Shown: positions 27,125 through 40,410, counted from the first letter of the stretch. The stretch: 64,000 nt of DNA from Chrysomallon squamiferum (GCA_012295275.1 CM022672.1:30107059-30171058); one strand, 5' to 3'. Translations and numbers: made by a program. Notes: generated by a model not told the origin, from the sequence alone.

Positions 27125-27799
27125 GTACGTGCTTTATTAAAGGTATTTTTTATTTATTAAAATTCATGTGCATTGCCAAATTTTTGTGACGACATTCGAT
27201 AGAGACTACCTCCCTTTCACCTTTTTTAATAACAATTAAAATAGAATCCATCAATAAAAGAATACATAGTATAATTAGTTTTAAAATGATCACTACTACT
27301 TCTGTTATTACCACTATTGCTATTGCTGCTGCTGCTGTTACTAAAACTGCTACTACTACTTTTTTGCTCTTAATAATATTGAAACCAATATGAATGTAAT
27401 AAGTTATTATTTATAAAGCCTCACGAATAAAACGTTCTATTGCCAAAAACGAATTACAATATTTATAGAGCTGTTACAATCTTTTTTGTTTTTCAATTTT
27501 TATTAATACTCGCAGCTTTAGTTGTCAGACGATTGGATAGATGGACGTTTATCATTCAGAAAATATTCATATGATAGCATGACTATTGGTTCACAGAAAG
27601 AATGCTGAAAATAAATTTAAATGACTGTAGAGCGTCTTAGAAGCTTTGAATTCCCCAGTTTGCTATTATTTTTATTTATTTATTTATTTTAAATTCAGCA
27701 TAAATTGTTGTTTTTTTTTTGTTTTTTGTTTTTTTATTATCGTATATTTCATCCTGCACAGATGTTTGTCCTCTTACAGTTAATGGTAGTGGTGATGGC

Positions 27800-27867
<68 letters not shown>

Positions 27868-28104
27868 TATGTATACATTTATTTATTTGTTTTAATATGC
27901 TTGTATGTTTGTCCATAAAAAAAAACAGAATATTAAGCTCCTACGATATGGTTGAATATAGGCTAAGTATTAGATTCTGGTTAGCATTTCAGAGTCAATT
28001 CGTATGGAGTGGTCTCCCTTTAGAATTAACCAATGAAAATATGTTTTAGTCAACTATTTGATTAATTTAGCCAATCAAATTATATTTTATATCAAGCCAT
28101 TTAG
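25676..28104. other. COQ4-AK8 intergenic region; simple repeats only
   Basis: No gene recognised. Contains short GT runs (25960-25980), (TAAA)n at 26805-26832, a G run at 27020-27030, an A run at 27091-27122, and (TTA)n at 27800-27866. CCAAT-like motifs at 28028-28033 and 28070-28075 precede AK8. Confidence 0.6.
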
Positions 28105-28118
28105 GGCGACCTAGCAAC
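28105..28118 (+). promoter_or_regulatory. RFX X-box-like site in the AK8 promoter
   Basis: GGCGACCTAGCAAC matches the X-box logic (RYYRCC, 1-3 nt spacer, RGCAAC) bound by RFX factors at ciliary gene promoters. It sits 70 bp upstream of the AK8 ATG, a typical distance. The motif match is seen; binding is inferred. Confidence 0.5.
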
Positions 28119-28188
28119 AAAACAACATTCTCGCTTGTCAAACTTTTAAGTTGATTTCGCCTTCATTGGCAAATTATATATTTAACAA

Positions 28189-28376
28189 ATGGATCAGACA
28201 AAACGCCCTTTGTTGATTCCACCAGAATTTGCAAATTATGCTCAAGAGAAAGGGATATTTGATATGTATAAGGTAATTTTAACAATATGCTATTAATATG
28301 CACTTTAAACGTTTAGTGTTTTAGTTTAAAAATTATTATTTTTTAAGACTTATTATAACATTATAGTAATAATAAC

Positions 28377-28411
<35 letters not shown>

Positions 28412-29355
28412 TGTTATTTATTTTTATTAATACTGATACTATTAAATTTTACGAAACAAATGCAATTCAAGAGATGAATAATATGTCACGTTGTTTGTTA
28501 CTATGATGTTTTATTTTTATATTTAGCGGTTGCTTGAACAACTCATTATTCACAAGCCAGATGATCCTATACACTTTCTCATTGAGGAGCTGAAGAAGGA
28601 TAATGACGATGGTGACTGTTATGTTCTTTCCAAATATTTTTCAACATATTTATATTTATTTAGGAAATGTCTAAGGCCACTAATATGAAATGAAAGATAT
28701 TTAATGATTTATGTTCCCTTGTATATGCCAATTAAATTACCATAAATTAATTAATACAGTGATTACAAGGCTGTAATAAATAACACAATCTGCACAAAAG
28801 TACAATAATTAAAACAATACTTCTAGGTTTTATTTTGAGTATTACTTTAAAACAATTTCTTTCGTTTGCTTAATGGTATGAAAAAGCATTAATTACCTGT
28901 TATAGTTAAATTAAAATAAAAAGTTAATTAAGTGGAGATGAAAATAAGTATTACTAATTATTTTGTATTTGAAAGATCAACATGATGATTATGTATTTGG
29001 CTAAATACAGAATCATCCAACAATGTTTTAAACAAATTTCCTTTCTTTTCTACATTACTTTTTCTTTCTTTCTTATTCAAACCTTTTCATAATGTCTGAC
29101 AGCAACAGGCATTAATAATGTTGTGAAACCAACTGCACATCCAACTGTATTTAATATAAATTTGAAAATGTTTCTCTTTTCTGTATAAAAATTTGGTTGT
29201 TTACTGTTGTTTTTTTTGTATACACTATCATACTCAGTGTTATAAACATTCTTTATAATTATTACTACTCAGATTCTTTTTTTAATTATTCGTTATTTTA
29301 GTAGTATTATTATTATTATTATAAAAATTACTCAGATTTCTTTCATTAATTTTTA

Positions 29356-29398
<43 letters not shown>

Positions 29399-32207
29399 AA
29401 AGCAGGGGCAGATTGTGATGAGTCACAGTTTTGGTGGGGTTGGTACAAAATAAGAGACGAGGTTCCTATGTTCTTTTTAATTTCTTTGTTTCTCTTACCT
29501 TTTATTTCTTTTTCTTCATTTATTCCTTCATCTTATTTATGTTTAACTTAAATACCAGAAATGTTCAATTTAAAAAAAAAAAAAATTCTATTTAATTTTT
29601 TATTATGTATATTTTTTCTCTCTCTCTCTCTCTATAAATGATTAGTTCCACAAGTGATAATTCTCGGCCCTCCAGCCTCTGGGAAGCGGTCGATTGCAAA
29701 GATGGTTTGTGAGAAAACACGAGCGGCACACCTCACAATGGAGAATCTTATTGCTGAAGCAGAAGTTGACGTCAAAGAAGAAGCAGAAGCTTACGTAAAG
29801 AAACACGAGGTTAGCTGAAAACAGTTTAGTAACCTGTGTTTGTGTCAGTGTGTGTCTGTGTGTGCATGCATGCTTTGTGTATGTCCATATGTGTATGTCT
29901 ATATGTGTGTGGGTGTGACTATGCTTTTGTGTTTGTCTGTCTCTCTGAGTGACTACATGTATGCATTCATGTATCTATGTATAACAACAGTATAGGTTAC
30001 TGATTGACAGAATCTAAGACATCACAAAAAAGTATAAGAATATAATCTGTGAATAAATGTTAATTCCATCTCAAATAGTTAACATGACATTACAGATGTG
30101 ACAAATAACTGTAGCAAGAATTAAATGAGGATTTATGTCTTAATTGGGGTAGTTCAAATTGTTATTAATATTATTATTGCTATTAATGTTATTATTGTTA
30201 TATAAACTAGGTGATATTATTAACAATCTTCTTCTTTTTCTGCTTCTTATTATCATCATTATTATTATTATCATTAATATTAATATCAACATTTTGTTAT
30301 CATTATTATTAATATTATTATCATCATTATTATTACTATTATTATTATTTCTTTTTTATAATGTAGGCGATACCGAATGATGTGTGGTTGAAGATAATAC
30401 AGACAAGGACACAGCTGTTTGACTGTGTAAAGAAAGGCTGGGTGCTGGAAGGCTTTCCACAGACTCGAGACCAAGCCCAGATGTTACAGCAGATAGGAGT
30501 CTACCCCAAACACTGTGGTCAGTAGTCTAATACCTTTCTGTTACCTCTCTCATCCATCTGTCTGTCTGTCTATCTGTACATCTGTTTGTCCTAACTTAAG
30601 TTTAGAAAGAATAGATATCAGAAGACTTTCTCGAAAAAAAAAAAAAAATTGAAAACAAAATGAAAATATAATATAACACCATATTGGAATTTGTCTCAGC
30701 ATTGATACTGATTTTAGACTATTTTATGATCTGTCTGTCTGTGTCTGTCTGTCTTTCTATCTGTCTCTCTCTTTCTCTCTTTGTGAGTATGTTGTATGCA
30801 GAAAATGTGTGTCTTTAGAATTTTCCACACAAACTTTTTAACAAGCTAAAATGGTAGAAAAGATTAGGATATATGTTTTGATGAGTGTTTCATAGACTTT
30901 CATATTATACAAAATTGTTGTCTTTCTTTTTTTTTTATTATTGTTTCATTTTTTGTATTTATTTATTCATTTATTTATGGGTTTTTTATTGTTTATTTCG
31001 TTCAGTTTTTAAATTTATTTTATTTTTTTAATTTAAAAAAAAATTTATTGGTTTTTTTTTTTAATGTTAATAAAAAATCAAAAAATTCAATTTTGAAAAT
31101 ACACCAGCTTATTGCGAGTCTTGACAAAACTCAGTTCTTTTATAACAACACTATTTGGCATATTTGACTAACTTTTTATTATTCTTTCTCTTATTTTCAG
31201 TCATACTCGATGCACCAGATACAGTTTTTATTGAACGAGCTTCAGGAAAAAGAGTTGACAAACTCACTGGAGGTAGGCAACATGGATTAAATCTGGTGTT
31301 TAGAAAAATTGAAACAATATTTATATATGTACAAAATACAGTAATAATAATTATAATAATACCAGCTGAAAGTAACAGTGGATATAGTATAGTAGTAGTA
31401 GTAGGAGGAGTAGTAGTAGTTGTTGTTGTTGTTGTTGTTGGTGTAGTAATATAGTAGTTGTAGTAGTAGTAGAGGTAGTAGTTGTAGTAGCTGGAGTGGT
31501 AGTAGTAGTATTTAGTAATTAGTGCTGATGGTGGATATAGTAATAAAAGGGATAGTAGTTATAGTAAAAGTAACAGAAGTAGTACTAGTGCTAGATGTGA
31601 TAATAACAACAATAATTATAACAATGACACCAATACTTTAAAAAAAAAAAAATATATTAACACTAAATGTATAAAACACACATATATAAAATGTATTTTT
31701 AATATATTTTTTGTTAATATTATCACTCAGTAACAACAACAGTAATAACAAACAATGAAAATAATAATTAGTTTCAACAAATAAAACAAATAAAAGAAAA
31801 ATATAAATTGGGAAATCTTTTTTGAAAAATGTTTATTTTGTGACACACTACAAATACGGGTGTTTGAATGTTTGTGCAGACATATACCACACAACATTCG
31901 ACTGGCCTGCTAACCCTACAATCCAGGGGCGACTGGAAGAGGTCCCCGGCAACACGGAAGAAGACATCGTGAACAGACTCGTTATTTATCATCGCTACAT
32001 CGATGGCATCCGTCGCTGTTACGACCATGTTGCCAAGACGATTAATGCCGACCAGCCAAAGGCCGATGTCTTTGACCAAGGTAATCACAACACTGTTTCA
32101 GTTGTCTCTTCCCTGGAGTTGTTTTTTATTATTATTATTATTTTGTTGGGTTTTGGGGTTTTTTTTTTTTAATTTTATTATTTTATTATTTATTGTGATG
32201 ATGTTGC

Positions 32208-32239
<32 letters not shown>

Positions 32240-33907
32240 ATTAATTGTATTATTATTAAACTTTGATACTATTATTATCATCATAATAATGATATTATTG
32301 TTAGTAGTAGTAGTTGTAGTAGTATCACTATCAGTATAATGTTTTTGATTATTAAAATTAATATTATCATCATTAATATCATTATCATCATCATCATCAT
32401 ATTATTATTTTTATTATTATTATTATTATTATTATGTTTTATTATCATTATATTATTATCATTATTATTATTATTATTATTAATATTATTATTATTATAG
32501 TATTATATTATTATTATTATTATTACTATCATTATTATTATTATTACTATTATTACTGTTATTTTGAATTCAGTGTACACATTCCTGTGCAGTCAGCCTA
32601 GGACCAATGCTCCTCACATTCCTAGGATTGTGTTGCTGGGTCCCACAGGGAGTGGAAAAGGAGTACAGGCAGCCTTGTTAGCAGCCAAGTACAACATTGT
32701 CAATGGTGAGATGTTCTATTTATAGTAACTGTACACGTTTATTTAATTAATAGGTTTGTGCGTAAATCTCTTCATGTGTTTGTGTTTGTCAGTATGTATA
32801 AATATACATACTGATCTGGATACACAGATGCACAGTGAAACAAGACACACAGTCACATACATACATACAGACAGACAGAGCACAGTTGTATGTACACACA
32901 CATTCCTATTCACACCTACACATGCACATCCACACCCATTCACACACACACTCATACACACACTGATCTACACTCACACACACACTCATTTACATACAAC
33001 ACACACAGAGATAAAAACATACACACAAACGCATGCACACACTTCAAGCGTTAATATTAAAGGGAGGTAATTATTATTTCAGTATCGTGTGGTAAGCTGA
33101 TCAAACAGGCTATAGAGGATGAGAGGAAAGCAGGTTTGGCAGCCAGAAATTATGTAGAAAAAGACATACCAGGTATCTGTTTATTTATTTATTTATTTAC
33201 TTAATTATTTATTTGATTATTTACTTATTTATATATTTATAACTTTATTTATTTATTAATTTGCATCTGAAAGTTGTTGTATTTGTTTAGATCTCTATAT
33301 CAGAAAATTATTAATTTCTTAAAGTATTGTGTTTATTTATCTGTATCAAATGTTAAAGACAGATCAGTGAATGATTAGATATATTAAAATAATAATAAAA
33401 GTTATAATAATCAGTAATTAAATATTCCGCAAGCAGACTTAAGATTTATGATGAATGTATGTGTCTGGGTGTCTGTATGTATGTGTTTGTCTCTGTATGT
33501 GTTTATAGGTTTGTGTATGTTTGTATCTGTGTTTTAATGTGTTTGTGAGTGTGTAATTTATTTAATTATTTACTTACTTACATACTTACTTACTTTGTGT
33601 CAGTGTCTGTGTTTTAATGTGTTTGTGTGTTTGTAATTTATTTGATTATTTACTTATTTACTTACTTACCTACTTACTTACTTACTAACTTACAGTGCCA
33701 GACAATCTAGTGATGACAATACTAAAGGAATGTCTGAGTCAGCTGTACATACATACTTACTAACTTACAGTGCCAGACAATCTAGTGATGACAATACTAA
33801 AGGAATGTCTGAGTCAGCTGTACATACTTACTTACTTACTTACTTACTTACAGTGCCAGACAATCTAGTGATGACAATACTAAAGGAATGTCTGAGTCAG
33901 CTGTACA

Positions 33908-33943
<36 letters not shown>

Positions 33944-34156
33944 GTGCCAGACAATCTAGTGATGACAATACTAAAGGAATGTCTGAGTCAGCTGTACATA
34001 CTTACTTACTTACTTACTTACAGTGCCAGACAATCTAGTGATGACAATACTAAAGGAATGTCTGAGTCAGCTGTACATACTTACTTACTTACTTACTTAC
34101 AGTGCCAGACAATCTAGTGATGACAATACTAAAGGAACGTCTGAGTCAGCTGTACA

Positions 34157-34188
<32 letters not shown>

Positions 34189-34243
34189 GTGCCAGACAAT
34201 CTAGTGATGACAATACTAAAGGAACGTCTGAGTCAGCTGTACA

Positions 34244-34275
<32 letters not shown>

Positions 34276-34330
34276 GTGCCAGACAATCTAGTGATGACAA
34301 TACTAAAGGAACATCTGAGTCAGCTGTACA

Positions 34331-34366
<36 letters not shown>

Positions 34367-34773
34367 GTGTCAGACAATCTAGAGATGACAATACTAAAGG
34401 AATGTCTGAGTCAGCTGTACATACTTACTTACTTACTTACTTACTTACAGTGCCAGACAATCTAGTGATGACAATACTAAAGGAACGTCTGAGTCAGCTG
34501 TACATACTTACTACTTACTTACTTACTTACTTACTTACAGTGCCAGACAATCTAGTGATGACAATACTAAAGGAATGTCTGAGTCAGCTGTACATACTTA
34601 CTTACTTACTTACTTACTTACAGTGCCAGACAATCTAGTGATGACAATACTAAAGGAACGTCTGAGTCAGCTGTACATACTTACTTACTTACTTACTTAC
34701 TTACTCACAGTGCCAGACAATCTAGTGATGACAATACTAAAGGAATGTCAGAGTCAGCTGTACATACTTACTT

Positions 34774-34820
<47 letters not shown>

Positions 34821-34897
34821 TTTACTTACTTACTTACTTACAGTGCCAGACAATCTAGTGATGACAATACTAAAGGAACGTCTGAGTCAGCTGTACA

Positions 34898-34941
<44 letters not shown>

Positions 34942-35047
34942 TTTTACTTACATACTTACTTACTTACATACTTACTTACTTACTTACTTACAGTGCCAGA
35001 CAATCTAGTGATGACAATACTAAAGGAACGTCTGAGTCAGCTGTACA

Positions 35048-35079
<32 letters not shown>

Positions 35080-36157
35080 GTGCCAGACAATCTAGTGATG
35101 ACAATACTAAAGGAACGTCTGAGTCAGCTGGACTGTGTCACTCGGGGCTGGGTTCTTCACGGCTTCCCTCGATCTCGCGACCAGGCCGAACAGCTGGAGA
35201 AAGAAGGTTACACACCAAACAGGTAACACGTCTGTTAGCAGCCTGTGATAAATACACACAGTAAGCCTCATCCTGTGTCTGACAGGTCAGTCAGATCCAT
35301 TGCAGATTACTAGTTACTAGTTACTACCCATGAACAATTTTTTTTTGTTTAAAGTTACAGTGAGACAGGTTTGTATAAAACTTGGGCTACAAGCTGTAAA
35401 ATACAAATAGTGTTTTGATTTTGTCAGTTTTCACAGATATCTCATAAATCACTAAGAAGATTAGCCCTGCAGAATGTTTAATTTAAAATAGTGAAAAAAG
35501 TATGTTTTCAGTTGTATCATGAAATGATAAAAAGCATAAAGTAAAACAGAGATTAAAAATTAATATCCATCTTTATTTATTCTAAAACAAATATCAGTAT
35601 TTACTTAAGCAGCATTTGAAGGAGTTTAAGCAAGAACTATTCAATAACTCGATGGATTCAGTTGTTGTAATTAAAAAAAACCACATGGTTCAAAATTGTA
35701 GTAATTGAAATAATACAGTGGTTTTGAATAATTCAGACAACATTATAGTTTGAACTGGAGCAGTGTTCTCTGCTGAAGAACATCCAGTAACAGAATGGTT
35801 CTGTTTTATAAACGATGTTTATTTATCTGTTTACACTTCAGAGTGTTCTTCCTCGACGTTCCCAACGACTCCGTGCTGGAACGCCTCACCCTCAGGAGGA
35901 CTGACCCAGTCACAGGAGAACGATACCACCTCATGTACAACCCTCCCCTCACCCTCCAGGTCAAAGAACGTCTGCAGAGACACCCCAGAGACAGCGACGA
36001 TGAGGTCAGGAAGAGGTTGGCGCAGTACCACGCCGAGGTTGAGGACCTCGGTGACCTCTACGAGAATGGACAACACATAAACGCTGACCAAGATCCACAT
36101 ACTGTGTTTGAGTGTCTGGAGAGCATTATTGTTAACCCACTACCTAAACGCTTTTAA
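28189..36157 (+). CDS. AK8: Adenylate kinase 8 (two tandem AK domains, ciliary)
   Basis: Ten exons: 28189-28272, 28527-28611, 29646-29809, 30367-30517, 31201-31272, 31880-32080, 32574-32705, 33083-33172, 35081-35222, 35842-36157 (TAA). They give 478 residues against 479 in human AK8, with every splice phase consistent. The protein interconverts AMP+ATP and 2 ADP and is linked to motile cilia. Walker A loops occur twice: GPPASGK at residues 64-70 and GPTGSGKG at 275-282. Each domain keeps its NMP-binding and GF/GFP(Q/R)xRDQA motifs: [14 protein letters not shown] in domain 1, [14 protein letters not shown] in domain 2. The second domain also has the [20 protein letters not shown] lid segment. 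Intron 8 holds an extraordinary array of decoy copies of the start of exon 9. Intron 7 and others carry TTA and GT repeats. Confidence 0.97.
33693..35080 (+). repeat. Tandem array of 15 partial AK8 exon-9 copies, each with a splice acceptor
   Basis: Each unit is (TTAC)n, then TTACAG, then the first 50 nt of AK8 exon 9 (TGCCAGACAATCTAGTGATG through GAGTCAGCTG), then TACATAC and more TTAC. I count 15 units before the true exon at 35081. Their CAG starts are near 33693, 33768, 33851, 33942, 34021, 34099, 34187, 34274, 34365, 34448, 34538, 34621, 34708, 34841 and 34991. Period varies from 72 to 150 bp with TTAC copy number. Exon parts are almost identical: the GGAACG of the true exon varies with GGAATG or GGAACA, and the unit near 34365 reads GTGTCAG and CTAGAGATG. 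The repeating Leu/Thr/Tyr frames here are translations of this array. Confidence 0.95.
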
Positions 36158-36480
36158 TTCTTTTTAATGTTGTATGTGAAAATCTGTGGTTGAAGAGCAT
36201 TATCCATATCCCATTAATTATACAGTTTTAATTTATAGGTTTTTAATTTATGTTATCTGTGAAATCCAAAGAGCATCATCATTCATCTGTTAATTAAACA
36301 TTTTTAATTTACAGATGTTTTATTTATTTTATCTATAAAATCTAAAGTTGAAATGCATTATCATCTATTCAGTTCAAACAAACAGTTAAGATGTGTTTCT
36401 CATTAGTTATTTTTAAGTTATTTATTTATTTTATATGTGAAATGCATTACCGTCCAAAATTGACAATGTGATACTAAAGT
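36158..36480 (+). repeat. Decayed tandem array seeded by the 3' end of the AK8 coding region
   Basis: The last codons of AK8 (GAGCATTATTGTTAACCCAC...) and the bases after the stop recur with about 75-83 bp spacing as degenerate copies beginning near 36197 (GAGCATTATCC), 36270 (GAGCATCATC), 36353 (ATGCATTATC) and 36443 (ATGCATTACC). Each is followed by a TTTTTAATTTA-rich part. Confidence 0.6.
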
Positions 36481-36957
36481 GAACTTTTTGAGTAAGATAT
36501 TTATTTATTATTAGTATTATTATTATGCCTTCATTCTTTAATTGTTGGTTTGTGTAATATTATTATATTACTTTATATATATAAAAAAAAGAAGATAAAC
36601 ACACTTTATTGTACAAAACAATATTGTCAACATTACCTGTAAAAAAGAAAATACCTATTAATTAATTAATCATTTAACAAATTTATTAAAAATATTTATT
36701 TTTATTTCTTATCAAATAAAGAACTTAAAAGTTAGTATCATAATTTATTAATTTATTAGTGTGGTTAAAAGTAAATGTTTTATGCATTATATTACATTAA
36801 TATACATTTCCTATCAAATGAAGAACTTAAAAACTTCTACTCCAGTATAATTTATTAATTTATTTCTTTAGATTAATGTTCATTGCAATGTATTAGATCT
36901 TTCAGGCAAATTTTATAAAATAATTTGTTGTTGCTTTTGTCCATGAAAGCCATTATT

Positions 36958-37100
36958 GGTTGAGGATCTCTTATCTGAAATTCCTGTATCTGAAAAGTTC
37001 CAAAATTCATAACTTTTTGCAAGCAACTGAAACAGTGGACATCCTACGGTTTTTTAATGGTTTAAGGTGCAGTCGTTTCATATAAGGTATTCTCAACCTG
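36958..37100. mobile_element. Small inverted-repeat element, Tigger/pogo-like MITE
   Basis: The left end GGTTGAGGATCTCTTATCTG pairs with a right end whose reverse complement is CAGGTTGAGAATACCTTATA. The GGTTGAG..CCTTATC terminal phrase resembles pogo/Tigger-class non-autonomous elements known in animals. No ORF. Confidence 0.5.
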
Positions 37101-39838
37101 CAGATTATTTCACATTTTAATGATTCCTTCCTAGAGATTATTTTCATCGTCAGAAGGAAACTATTGTTAAAAAATCAAAATAAATACAGCTTGAATAAAT
37201 GAGTATATTTCAAGTCATTGTTTTATTGTTTTTTCTTTCTATCTGAATATAGAAAGTTTATATAATAAAGGTATATAAAACAAGAGGAATGTATGTATCG
37301 TGCTGTATCATGAGAAAATTGTCATTTATAATGGTTTGTATATCTATACATGTATACAGGAGGGGAGGGGTTCAGGTGGGCTGAAAGTATATTGTGGGCT
37401 GTATAACCATAAATGGTAGGTAGAATAATGTTGGAATAGTGTTGATACATTTCTATATGGATTTAGTATCAGTGCCCTTGGTAGGGCTGAAAATGGATTA
37501 ATTAGTCAGTTCAATATTTGTTTTTAATTTGTGAATTTAACTATCTGGAACCAATTTCTTGCTCAGTTCAATAATTAAAAAGATCATTTCATTGTTAACC
37601 TGCATTAAGTAAACTCGTGTATTAAAACAAAATATTTTTTACATACAAATCATACACTGTTATTGGAACCTCGTTAATGAAAAAGTAATAAAGATGTTTA
37701 AAAACGTATTTTTTTTTCAAATTTATAATTAATTGTGATATTTCAAAACCAAACAGCATTAATATATTTTTCTAATTTATATCCTAATTAACTTTTACTC
37801 TTACAGACATCAGCAAACTATCTGTCAAATTCTATCTTCTGTTCATTTATACTGCTCAGACCAACTTTAATATGGCTTGACACCATCCAGTTGTTTGCAG
37901 AAGATACGTCAATGACATCATTGCATGGACTTTTTGTGATGTACTGAAAATGTCGTGCAATTATAACTTTATTTTATTTTTTATTTTATTTTCAAGGATT
38001 TCTAGTGTTGGGCACATTATCTGGTTTCCCCAGTGTGAAATAATTGAATAAAACTCACTTTCCAATAGTGTTAGAAAACAGAAGGAAAAAATTTAAAAAT
38101 AATAAAATCACACACACACATACACATATAAACAGAAATGCATTGTTATTTAAATATTTATTCACAAATATTAAAATAGAGTTTCAAAAATTTATAGTAT
38201 GAAATTTCAAAACAAAGACTACATACAAAATTAACTTTTATGTTAAGAAAAAAATACAGCTGAATGTATGTTAAAATAAAGAAATAAATGATACAATAAT
38301 AATGATGATAATAAAAAGTAGATGTTCTTATTAATCTCAGAATGTGGATGCTGCCATTATTAATCTGTTACAATGAGCAATTAAAAGAATTATGAAGTTA
38401 AGTAAAAATTTAAGGCATACTGACTTTATATCAGCATTTGAATTTACCCAAGATTTTGTGATGTCCACCAGTTTTTTGGTTAAATTCTTACCCTCATAAT
38501 GGTGTCTACAATGTTTGTTAAAAACAACATCACCATGGAAATGTATTTCAATAAATCCCTGATACTGGAGTGCATGACATTAATATAAAAAAAACAATGA
38601 TCGTTTATTTTATTTTTCTTAGATCAAAAGACAAACATTATAAAAATAGATAAATAGAAATAAATTTTTACTCATATATATATATGAGTAAAAATAAATA
38701 TCTGTAAATAATGATAAAAAAAAAATTATAAATAAAACAGACAAATAAAAATAGATATTTGTATAATCATACCTAACAGTATTTTATTATTAATAATTAA
38801 CAAGGTAGTCAGAGGTGGTCAAACATATTTTTTATGTGCCCTGATATAAAAAAAGAAACCTGCATTAGTACACACATAAGTCCTGTGTTACAGATTTCCT
38901 GTGTGAATAATTATTACTTTACAGTGAGCAGGGTTACCCAACTGTCAACCTCCATTACATACCTGCCCAACAATCAACAGCAAGGAATCTTTTATATGCT
39001 CTTTCTAACACACAGAAAAGCACAAGATACCCTTTTTCATTAACCAATCATGCAGCAGTGGCTGGATTGGGAAAAAGTCTCTGAGATCTGCATTAAGTTA
39101 ACAAAAAAAATATATCTATTTCTTCATACTTTAAAAACTTATAATTTATCATAAAGTAATGTTCTTTACAATTTTATGTTATAACTTGTAATATAGATAT
39201 GAAATTTTTTGCAAAATTCAAAATGGTCAGAAACTGACTCAGTGAAAACAGCCAAGGCCATAACTAGACAGTTCTTGAAATGAGACAAAAACACTTAGTC
39301 ACTGATATTGATGTCTGACGTCTTTGAAGTCAGTTATGTCTTTCATCACAAGAAGACTTCAAACAGAAACCACAGACACAAACGAATTCATTCAGTGGAT
39401 ATCATTTCTATCAGAGTAGAGATTTATATTTTATAATTTTAAAATAAAATCTTTGAAATAAAAAAAATAAAAATTGTCAGTTTGCCTCATTTGTCACAGC
39501 GCGTTACAGGCCTAACAGCAGTTACAAACTGACAAACGTCAAGTTAATAATTACTTGCTTTTGTTACAATTACCATTGTTATATACTGATGAATTTTTGT
39601 TGTTGTTGTTTGTTCTATTATTATTATATTTTTTTAAATATCTATGACATGCATTTTATTTCATGTCATACTGTTTTTTTATATATCTCACAATAACATT
39701 ATAGATAACAAAAATAATAATGTATACTAATAAATTACAGTATATTACAGTGATTTGGAATATTTTATGACATGATATTTTAATAATGACATCAGATAAT
39801 ATATCAGAATATTACAATGATATTTAGTCAATGGTATA

Positions 39839-40139
39839 GGCTGAGGATTCCTTATCCAAATTCCAAACTCTAAAACTTTTTTCCAAGCAGAAGAAACAGA
39901 GATACCTTACAGTTTTTTTATTGTTCTGCTAACATAAACTTTATACTATGTCCCAAAGTATTCAAACTATTATTTTAAAAAATCCTGCAAACCACTTGTA
40001 TAAGCTGTAAATGAACTACAAATGGAATTTATATTTAGACTCAGATCCTATTCTCTATTCTTATATTCCTAAATCACAAAAATTCTGAAATCTGAAACAT
40101 TTCCAGAAACCAAGCATTTTGGATAAAGGTTTCTCAGCA
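39839..40139. mobile_element. Inverted-repeat element, Tigger/pogo-like MITE (longer copy)
   Basis: The left end reads GGCTGAGGATTCCTTATCCA and the reverse complement of the right end reads ATGCTGAGAAACCTTTATCC, so the terminal repeats are decayed but clear. Subterminal sequence pairs TCCAAA..CTAAAAC on the left with CTGAAATCTGAAAC and AAGCATTTTGG on the right. It is related to the copy at 36958-37100. No ORF. Confidence 0.55.
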
Positions 40140-40410
40140 TATAACTTGATTTTACATTTAATTCTTTGTGTTGCCTGCTCACCTAATATATTCTTTAAGA
40201 CATAAAAAAAAATGGTTTCCTGAAAAGTCTCATTTAAATGTTAAGAACATAAGTAAATCATGGTTACATTGCATAGATTATGATACAACATCTTTCAGTG
40301 ACATCATATTATCAAAATGACATCACAGTTATGTTAATGAGGTATCACATGTTTCAGTGATATTGCATGTAATTATGACATGAATGACTCTGATCTCTCC
40401 ATGCTGGTTT

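Larger units (their letters stand above)
36481..40410. other. AK8-FBXL6 convergent intergenic region
   Basis: No gene recognised. AATAAA signals for AK8 lie at about 36714. An imperfect tandem pair (units with TATCAAAT[AG]AAGAACTTAA) spans 36705-36870. Two small inverted-repeat elements occur at 36958-37100 and 39839-40139. The remainder is AT-rich unique sequence containing the 3' UTR of FBXL6. Confidence 0.6.

Noticed and set aside
33693-35080. Regular repeat-spacer layout resembling a CRISPR array
   Set aside because: The spacers are (TTAC)n microsatellite of variable length, not unique sequence, the repeat is a piece of an AK8 exon, and the genome is eukaryotic.
33730-35264. Long plus-strand frames of up to 229 codons with repeating Leu-Thr-Tyr and VPDNLVM or SARQSSDD blocks, resembling a repetitive protein gene
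   Set aside because: They are translations of the tandem AK8 exon-fragment array in three frames and have no gene structure of their own.
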